From assembly GCA_000727475.1 (NCBI GenBank), contig KL647290.1:4661736-4725735 (forward strand): DNA of 64,000 bases. The letters are read 5' to 3'. This document shows, one piece after another, positions 47,855-59,483 of this stretch. Positions within the stretch are counted from its first letter, which is position 1; each line of letters opens with the position of its first letter. The DNA is from Sarcocystis neurona. Its lineage: Eukaryota > Apicomplexa > Conoidasida > Eucoccidiorida > Sarcocystidae. A model generated the notes under the pieces. It saw only the letters and a program-made list of their open reading frames with translations, did no database searches and was not told the origin of the DNA. Position numbers and translations under genes: made by a program.

Positions 47855-50800
47855 TTAACGGTGTGCACACGTCTCATATGTGTGTGTGTGTGTGTACGTC
47901 TCATGTGTGTTCTGCTCATGACTGTGACACGCTAGGGTATCAGGCTGTCGTGTAAACCAGCTGGTGACGAGACTGCTTAGGCCCGAGTGCCCGCATTGCA
48001 AGACTCGAGCTACCAAACGAGCACATTTAGTACCTCCTATGCGTCTGTCGTCCTCTGCAGCAGGGGACGCTGCTTCAATGCCAACGGATTGTGGCCGCTC
48101 GGCGGAAAAGGTGGAAGGTTGCTGCGGCTGCACTTGGTGCAGAATAACTGTCTTTTTGTCCTCCTTTCGGTCTTGCCAGTCGCTCGAGTTCTCGTCGACG
48201 AGGAAAGCAGCAGGTAGGGCATGAGTGGTGAGTGCAGCAGCCGCCTGCACTAAAGAGCTCTCTAGAAGCATGTGAAGTGTCACGCCCACCCCCCACATGG
48301 CAGTGCGTCCACCTGCTCTCACCCGATCCCACAGAGCGTTCAGCTGCGGACGGCCGACGACCGCGCCCGTCCTTTGCCGCGTGCTGCTGCGTGACGGAGA
48401 GAAGCGTTGCAGTCCTGCCGGGCCCACACTTCGCCGGGGATGGGCAGAGACTGTATTTAGTTCTGCGTAGCACTGCTGTACGTTGCGAGCAAACGACAGC
48501 GCCGCTGGTGCACCTATCTCATCAGTCTCTGCCGCTGTCCCATACGCCCTGGTACCTACAGTGTGGGCTGCTGGGGATAGACATGAGATTGGTTGAAATG
48601 GGTATATCCTAGCAGCGCATTCTCGTGCTGATCTACACGATGCTGCGTCGCTTCCGGCTTCTTGTCTTACTCCAGGTGGTAGTGCACGAAAATCCTTGCA
48701 TGCCTCTGTTTCAAGTTCAGATGAGCTTGCCATGCACGGCGTCGCCCCACCAGCCATTTGCCGCGTTTCTGGGGTACCAGTTCTGCGTGAAGGTCTGGCG
48801 ACTCTGGAAGTGATTAGGCCGCCTTTCGGCCGCGCGCATACAGGAAACAAGACCGACTCTTCTTCAGAGTGCGGCACGGAGCACTCTTCTGCGTCTAAAC
48901 TCCTGAAACAGAAATGTACCGAAGGGTGGCCACTTCCACTGCCTCTACGCACCGCAGCTGCCCACACGAGCCAAAGCAGCGTCACTGTAATTTTATCTTT
49001 TTCGGAGTCATGCCAGTCGGCCAGCCACATTGCGCATGCACTCGAATCTTGCACAAGTCGATGAGCTGTCGGCGTCTTTTCGTCTTTCTCCTCTTGCGTG
49101 CACAGCCACGAACGCTGACCACAACCGCCGATGCCTCCCTGCTGCTCGTCGCCGACGGCCCCATTACTATGCTGATATTTTATAGTGCGATCCCTGAGCA
49201 GTGGTGCATGCGGTGAAGCCTCTGCGGCCCCACTGTTAGAGCTCTTCTCTCCTTCCTGTTGTGCCTCGTTCTGCGGCGTCTGCTTCAATGTGACTTCTCC
49301 GAGATTCCATCCAGCGGAGGTGTCACCGGTCTTAGTACATGATGGGAAATGTGGGTCCCCGCCCGAAGGGCTCATCTCGAAAGCGGGTGACCTGATGGAA
49401 ACAGGTGGCGCTGCTGCGTCCACTGCAGGAATATGAGGGTCGGATCCCCGCTCCAGAGGTATACGTTCGACAGTCCAACTGTGTGTTGTTTCATGTTTTC
49501 GGGAGCGAAGCCGAGTACGTACGCCATCGATTCCAGCCTTCGCGACTTGTTTGAAGAAGCAACAGAAGCAATGTTGCCACGGCAGCTCCCCGAATGGCAA
49601 GAAACACAAACAAAGCTGAAGCAGTTCTTCCTCTGAAGAAGGCTGAGGTGGACGGGATCCCGGAGGAGTGGAAGGAGGAGACGCGTTAACGTGGAGCGCA
49701 CGGCCGCGACGACGAGGGCCACCGTGATACGAAGATTTCCACATATCACACTGGTGGCTACACTTTTCGGTGGCATGGCAGGGATTGTTATCATGTGCGG
49801 ACGCCCTCCTGGGAAGGCTGCAGCTGACGACGCGGCGCGGCAATTCCCTGCCGTCGCCCAGAGAGGTGCACCAGGAGCGCCTAGCTGTACCTTCAACACT
49901 CCTTGCTGCCATGTGCTCCTCCGTTTGCTCCTTCTTCACGCTTTTTGGCACACTGGATGACCCTGATGTGGAAAGTTCTTTTCTTTCTCTCAAGTGTCCT
50001 GGTGAGCTCTGTCGTATCTGGAGAAGTCGCGTACACAGTAGAGGGCTCCGAAACTCGTCGGCCCAGCCTGCAGGGTTTCCTTGTTTGTCGGCTCTGCAGC
50101 GCAATGTCTGCAGCTCCTCGAATTCTCTCACAGTCTCCGGAATATCTGGAGTGTGCATCATACGGATACGGAGAAGCGACACTTCTACCAGCTGGAGCGT
50201 AAGATGCAGAGGAGTGCAGAGAGGCCGCCTTTGCTCAGCTAAGTGGCCAATCACGGCTTCTTCCGAATCACCCCTTAGCCCTCCGCTTGCTCTTTTGTAT
50301 TGCCCCGCGTGCTCCCGCTTTCCATTTCTTTTCATTTGCGAGGTTCGGACTGATTCACCCCTGTAGTGGAAATGCACCCAGTCCTGATTGGTGCCAGGCG
50401 AGGGGTCCAACGATTTGAAGTCGACTGATGGTGTAAGGCGCCTGCAACACTCTCCCACCACGCTGCTGGGAAGTGTGGAAGAAAGAGAGTCAAAAATAAG
50501 AGTGCGCCTCGACCGTGAGCTCCCACCTTCCAAATATGAACCCAACACGGGTACATTATTCCCCTCCTTCAAGGCCCTCTCACCCACGCGTATCTCGTCG
50601 CCTTCTGTCACTGACAAACGGGGCAGCCAACATCCAGCTTTGTGCTGTTTATTTCGAGCGGCTATCGGCGTTAGGGCTCTCCCAGACACTTGCTGCGTCG
50701 TACCTTCCGACAGCTTATCGTAAGAGAGTCTAGAGAAACTGTGAGCTGAACCCTGCGTGTTCTCGGTTTTCAGGAGCTCTTTTCTACGAGATGTACCGTC

Positions 50801-52896
50801 CATCTTCCTGCCAACGCCTTTTGACGGTGCGTTATACGGAAATCCTTGAGAGGGAATGGGAATGCCTTCGGTACACCCTCCGACCGTTCCTTCACCGTCG
50901 AAAAACAAGGGCGAGCAGGCCTCGAACAACCCGAAGGTGCGCCTTAGCTGGTAGCGGAGCATGAGCCGTAGTGCGGCAATTTGTAAGGGTGTAAACAATG
51001 GTGTGTCTACGTTCCTCCGTGTTTCTGGTGAAATCGACCTGGCTTTCTCTAGATGTGGCCGTCTTGCACACAGGGGCGCCGGACTCGTGACCGCTTGTGG
51101 TCCAAAAGGACCAGGGGTAAGGCAGACCCACTCTGTCGGTTCGTACGACACAGCGTCATCTGAGCTTAATACGGATTTCAGAGTCGGTGAGCCAGGTGGA
51201 CGTGCGGGGATAGACGTCGATGCTACACGGGCCGTTGCAGCGACCGCCGGCGTCTGCTGCCAGCAGGCGCTGCTTCCGCTACATGAGTGCAGCGTTTTCC
51301 TGCGGTACGCTGGATAGTACAGATGAGAGGGCTGGCGGTGGGAGAGCCGTCTCAGCTCAGTTTGGAGACCCTTGGGTGGTTCAAAATTTCCGTTGTACAG
51401 CCAGCATGCTGTGAGAAGCAAGCATCACAAAAAGAAACTAGAAAAATGAGATTGAGGACACGTGGTCACACGCCTCTGCAGTCAAATTGGCTGTTTCCTC
51501 TTTCTGCATTGATGCGTCGGGGAGGACTACACAGTATGCCGAAAATACAAGCTTATTAGACATCACAAAGCAAAAAGTGAGGTAGGCTTTTCGCATCAGG
51601 GAGCCGTCAGCTTTACTCCAGCCGTTCGTCCGTTGTGCAAGAGGAGCACAGTTTCCTGCTCCTCTGTAGAGGTTTTCATAGGACGTTTCTAGGAACTCGT
51701 TTTGTAAAGGGATCTTCCTGTTGACAAGCTGAGATACCCACGCCTCTACAGAGTTGCACTCATTTGCTGTATTTGTCTGCCCACTAGAAGACAGTCCTAT
51801 CTCTACAGTGTCTGCTATTGGATTTGCCCTCGGTGTATGCGCTGACTGACACTCTTGTACCAAGACGCAACTTACCAAGAAGCTGGAAATCTGCGGCAGT
51901 TGGCTGCCATGTCCACACCTCCAATTCTTGAACAATTCGGCTTATGCATACTGCTTTATCTGTAGCCGTGGAGCGAAACGGGAGTGTATCCAACGCTGCG
52001 AGGATGTAGGAGACAGTGCTGTGACAAGCAAAGCGAGTGTCTACTCGCAGGGCTCCAAAACATTTGTCTTGACAGTAGCTAAAAGCAGCAGAATCTGCGC
52101 GTATGCGTTTGAAGGGAGGCGGCACACTTAATCGTGGCATAAATCCTTCACGAGAACAAAGTCCTCCAATAGCAACTGATCCCCTCTTTCTTGCACTCGT
52201 GTCGAGAGAGACCAGCGGAAAGCAACCACAATCTTTCGAAGTTCCATGCTCGTCACAGGGGCAGTCACACGCAGCTGCATCTGGAGTGGGCAAGCTGCAG
52301 GACGCGGCACTGCACGACGGTTGGATCTCGAGCTGCTCCCCATGTCCTGCCGTATGCGTTCCTTCGTTGAGATGGGGTACTTTGAATGTTGACCTTCGCA
52401 CTTGCGCTGGTGAATCTTCACTACAACAGCCGATGGTAAAGTGTTCACCTGCAACGGCGCTCAATGTTTCTTCGTAGACTTCGTTCGCGCTAGTCCCCTC
52501 GGTGTCTACTTTTGTCTTCTTTCTCTTTGGAGCGTTGAGGCTGTCCTTATGACCGCTGCGGCTCCGCTCATTGAGACTAACGCTGCTGCTGCAAACATTC
52601 GTCGAAATGCCGTGACTAGGGACGTCCCGCCCAGTCCTCTGTCGCCGAGTGTGCCCTCGTTTACTGCAACTGTACGTCCTCCTTTCACTCCTCTCCTTTG
52701 AGCTGCGGTTTCTTCTACAACTGGTCGACCTGTTGCTCCTGTCACTGGCGGTGAAACCCGCCTGAGGAGCATCGCAGGCAGCAATGGGCATTAGACGTCC
52801 GGGGGCTTTTAGGGTCCGCCCTTGCGTGCTTCGCTCTACAGAAACCTCCTGTCCTTCGTCTTGTTTCTGTTCGACGTGAAGATATTCAAACAAGAC
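47855..52896 (-). CDS. Large low-complexity protein, unrecognised, at least two exons
   Basis: Exon 52896-51876 (acceptor ATACGCAG) and the exon from 51408 join through CTTG|GTAAGTT and a very strong pyrimidine-rich acceptor (TTGCTTCTCACAG), phase 1 on both sides, for about 1,520 codons. The first exon is basic and Ser-rich with likely nuclear signals (RKRKKT-like clusters; NAPKRKKTKVD). Around the junction the sequence is helical and less biased (SRIVQELEVWTWQPTAADFQ then CWLYNGNFEPPKGLQTELRR), and LQIAALRLMLRYQLRRTFGL follows. No known domain was recognised. The tail before the stop at 47855 runs into a GT repeat and reads His-Thr, so the true exon may end earlier, for example at GAG|GTACTA near 48030. 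The 5' end is missing because no in-frame ATG precedes the first exon. A nuclear protein is a weak inference. Confidence 0.5.
47879..47895. repeat. (GT)n microsatellite
   Basis: A short GT run near the 3' end of the minus-strand open frame. It produces the His-Thr tail of that frame on the minus strand. Confidence 0.8.
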
Positions 52897-53555
52897 CTGC
52901 GTATGCAGTGAATCCAGTGAGATCGCACGGAGAGCAGACAAACGTGACAAGATGAGAGCGGGGCACTACGCGGGCGCAGACACAAGCTGTAGGCGTCCGT
53001 TGGCGTAATACACGTGGATGGGGAATTTCCAGGTGTTTGTAATTCTGCAGGCGTCAGCTGAGTTGTAAACGGGTGTGCATCAAAGGTGTAGGCGTGCTTT
53101 GTCGTCACATACGTGAGTGACGCATTTGCAAACGTGTGCATCTACTTAAGCGCTGGCTGTAATACGGTGAAGAAGCGTCACAGGTTCTTGTTCAGCAGGT
53201 AGCATCTCTGGTCCTACGTGTGCACATGTGTTTTCTCCCAAGCCTTCACACGGCAACTCGACTATGTACGCAGTCAATCCTGTTTGGAGCCAGTCTTTTT
53301 CACGTTTCAAAAGGCCGCGACAGATCAGTATCCTTGGCTACATGTGCCAACATCTATTGCATTTCGATGCAAGCCATCCTCGGACTTTTTTCAGCAGAGG
53401 CTTCCAGCTGTGCGGCCGTACGCTTCACCTACGTGTTCTCACTTGAGTCAGAAAGACGCTACGAAGACAACATAAAGGAATCGGCAGGGACAGAACGCCT
53501 GCCTGGGTTGACTGGACTCTGAAAGACATTGCGCACGTTTGAGCTGAAGGGGTAG

Positions 53556-54004
53556 ATGGTGTATTCGCCCGAAATCCTGTCCTTTCTGCCCTCCCTCGCT
53601 CAACTGCGCGGCCCCGTTGTGTCTGATCTGACATCGCGCCAAGTGGACCTCCACAACCGTGTGTAATTCCTGTAGGTGGATCTTTATCTCCTACTTGGAC
53701 AACACGCACGTGGCTCGTAGAAATATCTGAAGTTTTCTCGGAACGGGCACACTTCAAACCTCAATTCGTTTCGCGCAGCGTCGTTGGTAGAGTGAGGCAC
53801 TTCTGAAACCTTCGGAGAGGGTTTCTTTTTGTTGCGATAATCTTGTTTCCTGCGCAGGTAGTCCGTGCGCCGGCAAAGAACTCGCGGCTGTGTCACGAAT
53901 CACCCCACAAGCTTGTTCCCTTCTTTAGCTTTTCTCCAGACGACGGATACGGCTACTTCATTCCGCGCCTCGCCAAATCATCTCTAGCGTGCGTCGCACG
54001 GTGA
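53556..54004 (+). CDS. Exons of an unrecognised plus-strand gene
   Basis: Two short segments look coding. From ATG 53556 the frame reads MVYSPEILSFLPSLAQLRGP and on to LTSRQVDLHNR, with a GTGTGT donor-like site just before the TAA. After the strong acceptor TTTCCTGCGCAG at 53857 the frame reads VPFFSFSPDDGYGYFIPRLA and stops at 54002-54004. The DDGYGYF stretch faintly recalls the PDGYG motif of carnitine acyltransferases, but the rest of that family is not visible. The segment sits tail-to-tail with the PEX11-like gene. The upstream minus-strand gene would be divergent from it. The number of exons and the start are unknown. Confidence 0.35.
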
Positions 54005-54306
54005 CGCACCGATGAAGAGGCTGAACGCAATCTGCCAAGCGCTCTGCGAAATTCTGTAGTTCAGCTGGCAACAGCACAGCCGCGGGCAGGGAGCAGATTT
54101 GGCACAAAGAGCGGCGTACAGATACACATTTACGTAGCTGAAAGAAGAATTTTCCGACGTAACGTGTGCTGCGGCGAAGATTTCTGCGTACGCAGACAAT
54201 ACTGCTGTATTCAACAAGCGGACGCCAAAGTCCCAATTAGAAAATCCTAGTACGATGTTGTCTGGCAGCGAGCTTTCGCTCGAACGGTGTCGGCACCCAA
54301 TTGTGA

Positions 54307-55048
54307 TTAAAGCGTAAACGTGTTCCCATCTTCCTCATCCGGTGAAGTGGGCGACATCGCATGGTCACAACATTCCAGAGCGCCGCTGTGGGTAAAGCGG
54401 CGCCCAACTAAACACCTGCAAACCACGAAACTATGGAGCAGACACACGATGGTGTCCCGTGACAGTCTGTATTTCAGCAACAACGCAAAAACTTTGTAGG
54501 GATCCCCAAGGTTCTCCATGCGTCTAATGAAGGATCGTACCTGGGCCGGAAAAAGTCGCGTGAAGTGAACAAAAATGACACACGAGCGTGCTTTGTGTCT
54601 CCTCTTACCCTGTGACAGTATGTTACACAAAGTGGGTAGCGGGGCCACGATCTCTTATGTAATACGGTTGTCCTATCCCTTAAGGGGTCAGAGTCTCGAA
54701 GGACCCCGCAGTAGGGGGGAAAATACTTACTTCCAGGAGGAGAAGATGCCTTTCAACCACAGTGTGTCAGCAAAAAGTAAGGCAAGCCCCGAGAGGCTGG
54801 CAACTCTCTGTAGCGGGCCGTCAAACCATGCACAGAGATGGGAGTTGACCCACGGGGCGTAAACGGCGTCCTTCAAAAGACGATCGGGTAGGGATTCTTG
54901 TTCCTTCTGCTACGTTGCTGTTTGAAGCCTTCCCGTCAGCCACAACGGATTACGCTGTTTGTTAGGATTCGCGTCCCCTTTGTCGGCACTTGCGGCCATA
55001 GAAGTTCACGAATGTACGAGTAATTTTCTCCTCTCTACGGTTGTACAG
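54307..55048 (-). CDS. PEX11-type peroxin (C-terminal three-quarters, spliced)
   Basis: Exons 54906-54731, 54678-54609 and 54540-54307 join in phase (2, 0) with strong donors (GAA|GTAAGTAT, AGG|GTAAGA) and acceptor (TTTCCGGCCCAG). The product has LQRVASLSGLALLFADTLWL, matching the PEX11 region of the type RxxSLxxALYxxxDNxLW. Then come an HKRSWPRYPL turn and RRMENLGDPYKVFALLLKYR LSRDTIVCLLHSFVV, which fits the C-terminal hydrophobic segment (LKNxCDxxxAL...SPGxVGLxGLxSS). An upstream exon at 55048 to about 54990 reads REEKITRTFVNFYGR, like the N-terminal GRDKxxRxxQYGxR motif, but its junction to the next exon does not match in phase with a GT donor; a GC donor or another exon is possible. PEX11 proteins bend and elongate the peroxisomal membrane. 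The start codon was not found. Confidence 0.5.
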
Positions 55049-57087
55049 CTGTTTACTAATGCATGTTTCCCTCAACGAGAAAAGTCAATTCTGATAGGCA
55101 GAGTAGGATAACACCTGGAGGAACTCGACTCCAAAGCTGCTCACAGTGCAGAACGGTGTTCCGGTACGGACCAGTTTTTGGGCTGCTGTTGCGCGCAAAC
55201 TCAAGCGAGGGTCCACATGGTTGCGCCCACAGCGGACGCTGCGACCACTTGTCAACTTTTAATAGTGCGTTGCTTGCCCGGAAATGGACGCTCTTCCTAA
55301 GTGGCCGGCACCTCACGGTGGACCGTTCCTCAGGGTGACAGAAGACTTCTGTGATGTCTGTGCGCAGTTGCTAAGTATATCGTGCGAGCAGGCGGGTAAA
55401 GCTCTTGCTGGGAAACCACCACGTTCTGAAGTGTAGCCGTTCGCTGAAAATGCGCTGCCACTATCAGTCTCCAGTGATGACTTTAATTGTCCGCTGGTCG
55501 TTCGTATGATCTGTACCTTCACCTCTGAGTACACAGAGGTTCACCCTTGGTTCCCTGGGCTGCGGGCACGAATAGTGCCTCCATTTCTGTGCTACAGCTA
55601 GCGCTCTCATCCGCTGAGATGAGGCTCGGTCTGCTTCCAGAAGCTATAGGCTGTGGTTGTGTACACGGGAAGAGAAATAATGAATAGTAAGCCATTGCAC
55701 TTGCCCAGAGCCGTGGGTAGCTACACTGGCGGCTGCGTGTCGGCATACTTGGCAAGCGGGCGTGATGACCACCGGCTCACCGACTGCTGGCTAAATAATG
55801 TTCTTCCTAAATTGCTGGTGTCAAAACCTGCTTTGCAGGAATTCGTTGTCCGCGGTTTCAAGCATTGTTTTCACCGTGGCGTTGAAATTTTTTTGTATGT
55901 GGCAAAGCTAGAGTTGCTCCACAGCCACTCAGGCGCCGACGTCGAAAGCCTCGTTGCTTAACTCCGCTTCCGTAGTTTAGGAGAGCTGTGTCATCACTGC
56001 TGGATGAGTAAGTGGTAACAGGGGCTCAGCTGGGTGGACGCTGCATTGCGGGCACCCGGAAGATTTCAGCCGAACCAATGACAGCGGAAAAGCACAGAAT
56101 TTTGAAGTAGAGACAGCCTTGCCGCTAAGGGTAGAAACATACGAAAACACCCACCCTACTCTGCACACAGGCAGTTTTCCAGAGAGTCTACAGCTGTTCT
56201 GAAACTCGGCGCAACACTGTTCTGGGTAGGCATTCCCCTCTGCTCTAACATATCCCTTCCCCTCCTCAGAAAATGAGACAGACCGGCTCAATAAGTTTTT
56301 AGAGTTGAATTAGAATTGCGGCAGGGAAGCACACTCCTTAAATCAATAGCTGAGTGTGAGCTCCCCAAGGTCTGCTTGATAATTGAGTAAAAAGTCGCCA
56401 GCATACGGTACGTACTGTACAAACTCAAGGCGACATCGCGCAGCTTCACTCCTTCAAGGTATGTCATTACAGCTTCGTGAGCGCTCAGAAGTGTGCCCCC
56501 CGACGAAGCAAGCGTTTAAAGGCCATTCTTCCGCAGAGCACCCTCTTTCCTTCCGGATGTCTTGGACTTCGAGAAGTTCCTTTGCGATCTCGTCCGATCG
56601 CACTCCGAGATAAATTTTCTTCTCTTCCAGGTGAATTTTGCTTCCCCTTCGCAGAACTGTGTCGCAAGTCGCCAACAAGTGGTCGAAGACGGGTTTAGAT
56701 GCGGCGTTGTGTCACGCCTATTGATTCGCCGTTGCCTTAGGGGTCTATCTACTATTATTCCCCGCATCTCACCATCTATATCTGTGTGACGAGGTCGGAA
56801 CCTGGTAACACTGTAGCTTCTCTACAACGTGAGCCATGAAAGATCACCCTGAACAGGGCAATGTTGCAGCGTCAGGCAGCTCGAATGCAGCGACATCGCA
56901 GTGGTGCAGCATACCTTCATTCCTACCCAATTTAGCTGCCAGAACAACTGGAGATAGCCGTCAGAAACAATGCCGCAGATTTTGCAGCGGGGCTGTTCTG
57001 TTTGTCCTTTGCTAGTGTGTAGTTCAGGACGGCTTGAAGAAAAAATCACCAGAAATACTTCTGGAGTGTTTTGCCGAGCTACTCTGC
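55049..57087. other. Unassigned region upstream of ornithine aminotransferase
   Basis: It should contain the 5' end of the PEX11-like gene and the promoter of the plus-strand aminotransferase gene. Protein-like fragments occur (minus strand about 56.5-56.65 kb, KIHLEEKKIYLGV and IAKELLEVQDI; plus strand 55653-55961) but could not be placed in a gene. Confidence 0.4.
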
Positions 57088-59483
57088 ATGACTTCTGCTA
57101 GTGCACCTTTCAAGATGGCTTCTCTGCAAAAAGGTTATGGAGAAGAGACAGAGCCCTCAACCGAGCGGCAGACAGCTTTAGACACTTACAGGAAGGCACG
57201 GGAACTCAACAAGACTGCCGACTTTATCGACTGCAGCAAAACATTTGCTTGCCCTAACTACCAGCCAGTGCCAGTGGCGATCTGCCGCGGCAGCGGGGCT
57301 GTTGTCTGGGACGTGGAGGGGAAGCCATACTACGACTTTCTCGCAGGGGTTTCTGTAAGTGGCTTCTATGCTAAAGAAAAACGGTTCGACTCTCTACCCA
57401 GTAGTGAGAAAAACACGTATTTCGTAGCGGACGGTGCTCAGCCCACAGAGACCAGGCATATCTGAGGCGGGGCAGGCGAGAATTCATAAAGTCACCGAAG
57501 TACAGATTTACAGGTAGAGAGACTTGTACATGGATCCCGAGGATGTGAGTGGGACACCTGGTAGAAGCATTTTGCAAACCGTGCTGCTGGCAGTACTTCA
57601 AATTCTAGGTGGATGCGATATAGATGCAACAGGCTCCACGGGGAACGCGTTAGGCTGCCTGCATGGACAGTAGGCTCCGTTGCTACATTTGACGTAGTGA
57701 CCTTGCCCACGCTGCGCAGATACACGTCCCTCCGCAAGAACAAGCGCCGTGGAGCGTACGCGGGTGAAGGCGGACAGACTCTTTGTGGAAGTCTGCGTAC
57801 ACGGAGTAGTAAACTTTAGTTACGAGCAGCCAGGCGTCGCGAGAGTATATACGCAGAGGCAGTTGGCGCTGCACAAACGGTAGTACAAGCACAGGTACAG
57901 ACTGCTACAGCGCTGGTTGAAGTTACTCTTGCAGTGGCAGGCTACTATTAATCAAATGCTTACTCAAGTCAAGTTTTACGACTGTCATTCGATGTTGTTT
58001 GGCTTACTTCCAGAGTTTGAGCCAAGGACACTGTCACCCACGGATTATTTCAGCCTTGCGTGCGCAGGCCCAGCGTTTGACCTTGACGCTGCGCTCTTTC
58101 GATAACGACGTGACAGGACCTACTTGCAGGTTTATGGCCGAAATGTTTCATTATGAAAAGGTGCTTTTTATGAACACAGGTACGACCAGGAAGACTTCCT
58201 GTGAGCTGCAGAACCTCTTAGAACTCGGGAGCTTCATGTGTGTGGCGCCACAAATAAAGCCCGCCGTTATAGCGCAGCCTGGAAGCATCTCCCCCTCACT
58301 GAGAACTTTGGTTGTCGGAAAGCAATGTTCTGCTCAACCATAGAACGCAGTGTTAAAGCTAGCCTTCTTTTATGTGTGTTCAATGTCCTTGAAAATTAGG
58401 AGCGGAGGCGGGAGAATCTGCGGTGAAAATTGCACGCAAGTGGGCATATGAGGTGAAAGGCGTGCCCGAGAATCTTGCCAAGATTATTATGTGCAATAAT
58501 AACTATTGGGGCCGTACCATAGCAGCCTGTAGCTCCTCAACGACATATGACTGCTACCACAAGTGAGCGACGAGATGCAACGATATCTCGGTGCATTCAA
58601 CGTGGAGTCACGTGTACGCATACATATGCGGGTGTGTGTGTGAAAGCGTGTGCACACACACTTCTGCAACGGGGTGCTCGTGTGTAAGTCTGGAGGCCTT
58701 CTTCGTGTCATTTCCGACTTTCTTGCTTACAGCTTCGGGCCTTTCACGCCAGGCTTTGAGCTAATTAATTATGATTCCATTCCTGCGTTGGAAAAGGCCC
58801 TGGAAGACCCCAACGTTGCGGCTTTTTTTGTCGAGCCGATTCAAGGGGAAGGAGGCATAATTGTACCTGCAGACGGATATTTGCGTCGCGCACATGAGCT
58901 ATGTAGGGCGCACAAAGTGCTTCTCATTGTGGACGAAATTCAGACGGGACTTTGCAGGACGGGTAAACTACTTGCCTCCGACTACGATGAAGTTCACCCT
59001 GATATACTCTTGCTGGGGAAAAGCCTCAGCGGCGGGACCATTCCTATAAGCGCCATTCTGGGAAGCGCTGAATTATTGAACGTGCTTGGACCAGGAACAC
59101 ACGGCAGCACCTACGGAGGCAATCCGCTTGCTTGTGCCGTTGCCGTGGAAGCACTAAGCGTTCTTCAGGAAGAGAAATTGGCGGAGAAAGCTTCAGCACT
59201 GGGTTGTCGCTTTCGAAACAGAATGGAAAGCGAACTGTTGAAGGGTAACGTGCCGTGGGTCAGGGAAGTTCGGGGGAAAGGCCTCCTCAATGCCATTGAA
59301 GTCAAGGGGGAAGCGGCTGACGCAGAGAAACTCACTTTGGAGCTCAAGGAGAATGGAATTCTGACGAAGGCCACTCGTGGGACCGTGCTGCGATTCATCC
59401 CTCCGCTTGTTATCACGGATAAACAATTGGACGACGCAATGGACAAAATTGTACACGTTTTCTTACAGCACCAGAAACAGTAA
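57088..59483 (+). CDS. OAT: Ornithine aminotransferase (ornithine-oxo-acid transaminase)
   Basis: Four exons (57088-57354, 58014-58179, 58400-58562, 58733-59483) agree in phase (0, 1, 2) and give 448 residues, close to the usual length. It is a PLP enzyme that converts ornithine and 2-oxoglutarate to glutamate semialdehyde and glutamate, linking arginine and proline metabolism. Visible landmarks are YDFLAGVSSLSQGHCHPRI, MNTGAEAGESAVKIARKW (PLP phosphate loop), FVEPIQGEGGI, VDEIQTGLCRTG with Asp266 and Gln269, and DILLLGKSLSGG with Lys295 as the Schiff-base lysine. GTHGSTYGGNPLA and FIPPLVI close the fold. A second ATG at 57115 would shorten it by nine residues. The N-terminus has acidic residues early and does not look like a mitochondrial presequence, so a cytosolic enzyme is inferred. 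Confidence 0.95.

Noticed and set aside
56454..56678. Minus-strand helical frame near 56.5 kb as the first exon of the PEX11-like gene
   Set aside because: The peptide looks protein-like but does not resemble the PEX11 N-terminus, and no splice link to the exon at 55048 could be shown.
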